A DNA stretch of 45,723 bases from Caulobacteraceae bacterium (GTDB lineage Bacteria > Pseudomonadota > Alphaproteobacteria > Caulobacterales > Caulobacteraceae), in NCBI GenBank assembly GCA_025359665.1, contig JANYFU010000356.1, forward strand, positions 1 to 45,723, written 5' to 3'. The notes beneath the pieces are model-generated. The model was not told the DNA's origin. It saw only the letters and a list, made by a program, of their open reading frames with translations, and ran no database searches. Position numbers and translations under genes: made by a program. Shown piece by piece: positions 43,347-45,723 of the stretch (position 1 is the first letter of the stretch; the number at the start of each line of letters is the position of its first letter).

Positions 43347-45723
43347 AGGCGATCGGCTATATCGGCGTGGATCTGGCGGGCCAGGGAGGCCTCGAAGCCA
43401 AGACCCACTCTATCGGCGCGACCGGCCGCCGCTTCAAGTCGCGCCAGGGTTCGCGCGCGTCCATTCGAGGCGCCGATCACGGCCTTCACAATGGCCAGGC
43501 GAGGGCGGGCGATGGGAAACACCAGGGCGTATCGCTCAAGATCGCCGAGGTGTCGACGCACGAGACGTCGCGCGATTTGACGCTGCGCGATCGTGCCGCC
43601 GGTCGCCAGGACCAGGCCGCCAACCAGGGCCGGCGCCGAGAACGCCTCGGTTGAACTGTAGTTGGTGGGTGGCAGGGCGCGGCTGGTGTCTCCGCACTGG
43701 ATCGCCGTCGAAAGCGCCTCGTCGATCTCGCCAAGACGCCAGGCAAGGCGGGCTCGCAGTCCCAGGCAGATGTGGTTGGATTGCCGGTCGGTGAGGCCCC
43801 GCAGGCGATCCTCGGCCGACGATAGCCGCGCCCAGCCTTCGTGCGCCCGGTCCAACGCCAGCAGGGTCTGGGCGCTGGCGTAGTCGGCCCAGCCAACGTG
43901 GAGCAGCGATCCACGCTTCAGCGCCCGCGAAGCCAGGGCATCGAAGTGAGCCAGCGCCCGCTCGCCGTCAGCCTGAAGATGGGCGCCGATCCCGCAAGTC
44001 GTTTCGATCACATCCATCAGGTGATGCTGCGGCCACGCGGCGCAGATGGTCCTGGCCCTGTCCAGCGCTTCCTCTCCCGCGGCCCAGCGGCAAAAGATAA
44101 AGTGGAGAATCGCCCGGGCGGTCAGGGCGAAAGCCGCTGGTCGCGGATCGACGCCGGAGGCCATGCCTTCGCCCCGATGCAGAATACGGTTGGCCGTGCC
44201 AGTCATCCGGGCCAAGCCGAGAACATAGCCCAAGGCGCTGAGTCCTCGGCCCTGGGCGGCGATCCGCTCCGAGCTCGCGGCGCCAAGGCGTCCCGCCTCC
44301 AGACTTCCGATCACGATCTCCCGAACGTCGCCAAGAAATTGACCGGTTTCCGCCCGCATGGCCGACGCGGCGACGGCGCTATCCCTCAGGCCGGTAGGAA
44401 GCACTTCCAGCCGAGCCCTGGAAACGGCGTCGCGCGCCGTCAGATTGGCGACATCGACCAGGCCCATCGACCATTGCGCCCTGGACAGCTCCGCCAACCA
44501 GCGGATCACGCGCCGGGGCCGATTCTCCGATAGGTCCTCTTCGAAGAGCGCCAGCGCCAGCGCCAGCAGCCTGGCGCAGACCGAATCGGCGCCTTCCAGC
44601 GCCGCCGATCGCGCGGCGCGTTCATAGAGTATCGCCGCGCGGCCGCGTGATCCCGCTTCACCCCAGAGCCGCGCGACCTCCACGGCCGGCGCGCCCAAGC
44701 CCCCGGGACCGATTTGGGTCAGTCGCCGGGCCGCGCGTCCAGCCAGTTGTCGTTTTACCCCAGCCGGTGTTCGCCGCCTCACCAGATCGGCCAACAGGCG
44801 GTGCGATGTCCTGAAGGCCTCGGCTTCGGTGGGCGACCGTTCGATGAGCTTCGCACGTGTCAGCCGCGCCAGAGTCTCTTCAATGCCGCGCGCGCGGCCT
44901 TCCGGCGGCGCGATGCGATCGAGGTCGGCGGCCCGCCATGACCGATCGGCGATGGAGAGGGCGCGCAGAACCTCTCGCTCGTCGATCGCCAGCCGATCCA
45001 ATCGACGGTCGAGGATCGCTGCGAGTGTGCGTTCGCCATCTGCCTTGCCTTCCTCGAGCAGCGCGAAGGCCGCCTGAACCGCGCCGGACGGATTGCCTCC
45101 CGAGATCGCCATGATTTCGGCGGGATCAAGGTCATGGTCTCCCAGGGTGCCGACGAGGGCGACAATTTCCGTGGCTGAAAGCGGAGGTATTGGAATTTCA
45201 AGGGTCGAGAGATGCTGTTGCAGGTCCGCCAGTCGCCCATCGTCCCGGGATGGCCGCCTGGTGGCGAGAATTCTCACCCGCAGGCCTCGGTCCAGGAGCG
45301 ATAGGGTCAAGGCTATCGACGGCTCGTCCAGCTCGTGCAGATCGTCGATGGCGAACACGACGGGTCCATCCTGGGCCAAGGCGCCGATCAGGGCGAGAAC
45401 GCCCTCCCGCGTGCGTGCCGCCCGCTCGCCGCCGCTCAGCCCCTGGTTCAATTCGCTGGCGAGCTCGACACCGCGTAGAGCCCGCGCGCAAAGAGGCAGC
45501 AGGGCGATATCGAGACCGGCGCGAGCGAAGGCCTGTTCCCCCCAGGCCAGGTCATCACCATCGGGACGCTGCATTTGCGCGCCGAGGCCGATCAGTTCGA
45601 ACCAGGCGCCCATCGGGTCGAGCATTCGCGCCGGCCCACCGGCGATGAAGGCGCGGGTCGCGGCCTGGCTTTGGGCGAGGACGTCCCGCAGCAGGTGGCT
45701 CTTGCCCATGCCGGCTTCGCCCC
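43343..45723 (-). CDS. Large AAA-ATPase/TPR regulator, N-terminus outside the window
   Basis: At least 793 residues, running off the right edge, so the N-terminus is not visible. The first visible residues form a Walker A, GEAGMGKSHLLRD, and Walker B is VVFAIDDLHELDEPS. A winged-helix-like region and a long TPR-like helical part (about 330 to the end) follow. This is the AAA_16 architecture used by LuxR/LAL regulators and by nucleotide-cyclase fusions. The C-terminus ends IHADIADRL with no LuxR helix-turn-helix, so any DNA-binding or cyclase domain must be N-terminal, beyond the window. Unlike the regulator at 9608, its ATPase motifs are intact. It is coupled by ATGA to the ADC-like gene. Confidence 0.85.
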   Translation of the reverse strand, partial: GEAGMGKSHLLRDVLAQSQAATRAFIAGGPARMLDPMGAWFELIGLGAQMQRPDGDDLAWGEQAFARAGLDIALLPLCARALRGVELASELNQGLSGGERAARTREGVLALIGALAQDGPVVFAIDDLHELDEPSIALTLSLLDRGLRVRILATRRPSRDDGRLADLQQHLSTLEIPIPPLSATEIVALVGTLGDHDLDPAEIMAISGGNPSGAVQAAFALLEEGKADGERTLAAILDRRLDRLAIDEREVLRALSIADRSWRAADLDRIAPPEGRARGIEETLARLTRAKLIERSPTEAEAFRTSHRLLADLVRRRTPAGVKRQLAGRAARRLTQIGPGGLGAPAVEVARLWGEAGSRGRAAILYERAARSAALEGADSVCARLLALALALFEEDLSENRPRRVIRWLAELSRAQWSMGLVDVANLTARDAVSRARLEVLPTGLRDSAVAASAMRAETGQFLGDVREIVIGSLEAGRLGAASSERIAAQGRGLSALGYVLGLARMTGTANRILHRGEGMASGVDPRPAAFALTARAILHFIFCRWAAGEEALDRARTICAAWPQHHLMDVIETTCGIGAHLQADGERALAHFDALASRALKRGSLLHVGWADYASAQTLLALDRAHEGWARLSSAEDRLRGLTDRQSNHICLGLRARLAWRLGEIDEALSTAIQCGDTSRALPPTNYSSTEAFSAPALVGGLVLATGGTIAQRQIARRLVRRHLGDLERYALVFPIARPRLAIVKAVIGASNGRARTLARLEAAAGRADRVGLGFEASLARQIHADIADRL

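Overview
The window is about 45.7 kb of GC-rich, densely coding chromosomal DNA from an alphaproteobacterium, most likely of the family Caulobacteraceae (Caulobacter or Phenylobacterium type). This rests on the families and neighbourhoods present: xerD/aroK/aroB/CorC-like, sdhCDAB, accA, a cobS with bolA and a J-domain gene nearby, and a TTGAC(N)/CTAnAwC promoter of the Caulobacter housekeeping type in front of sdhC. I found no rRNA, tRNA, CRISPR, transposase or phage genes.

Region 1 (1-5.4 kb) is a run of single metabolic genes: an HSL-type esterase, a membrane-anchored retropepsin-like protease, a palindromic intergenic repeat, a secreted VOC protein, a TauD-type dioxygenase, an NQO/MdaB-type quinone reductase and a small-molecule kinase. 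Region 2 (5.4-13.8 kb) is an accessory catabolic cluster. It holds a leftward operon (acyl-CoA dehydrogenase, an unrecognised AttH/CrtC-like protein, an AidB-like acyl-CoA dehydrogenase), a divergent MalT/LAL-type LuxR regulator whose ATPase motifs look lost, and two SDR genes, one interrupted by two in-frame TAA codons. A shared 18-base motif lies upstream of both leftward transcription units, with a weaker version upstream of the kinase. At the right border is a truncated LTXXQ-like gene remnant.

Region 3 (14.1-24.0 kb) has an M20 peptidase, a small secreted protein, and a TetR gene followed by a three-gene PaoABC-like molybdenum hydroxylase operon. The large subunit of that enzyme carries Met where the family has its catalytic Glu. 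Then come an NnrU-like membrane protein, an AhpD-like protein lacking the CxxC, a CgeB-like glycosyltransferase and a DUF3089 secreted hydrolase. Region 4 (24-31.4 kb) has cobS without an adjacent cobT, a complete tripartite efflux locus (EmrA, EmrB and NodT types) with its TetR regulator and a PaaI-like thioesterase, then a J-domain gene and bolA.

Region 5 (31.4-37.6 kb) is core housekeeping: a leftward aroK-aroB-CorC-like-receiver operon with tight overlaps, and xerD, arsC and accA. Region 6 (37.2-42.4 kb) is the succinate dehydrogenase operon sdhCDAB followed closely by a ferredoxin reductase and a 2Fe-2S ferredoxin. Region 7 (42.4 kb to the end) has an acetoacetate-decarboxylase-like gene coupled by ATGA to a large AAA/TPR regulator whose N-terminus lies beyond the window.

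The most unusual signals are: the LAL regulator plus shared motif plus kinase/acyl-CoA dehydrogenase set, which could be a split ACAD10/11-like hydroxyacyl-CoA phosphorylation-elimination pathway; the Glu-to-Met change in the molybdenum hydroxylase; and the double-stop SDR next to a truncated gene at a probable rearrangement border.
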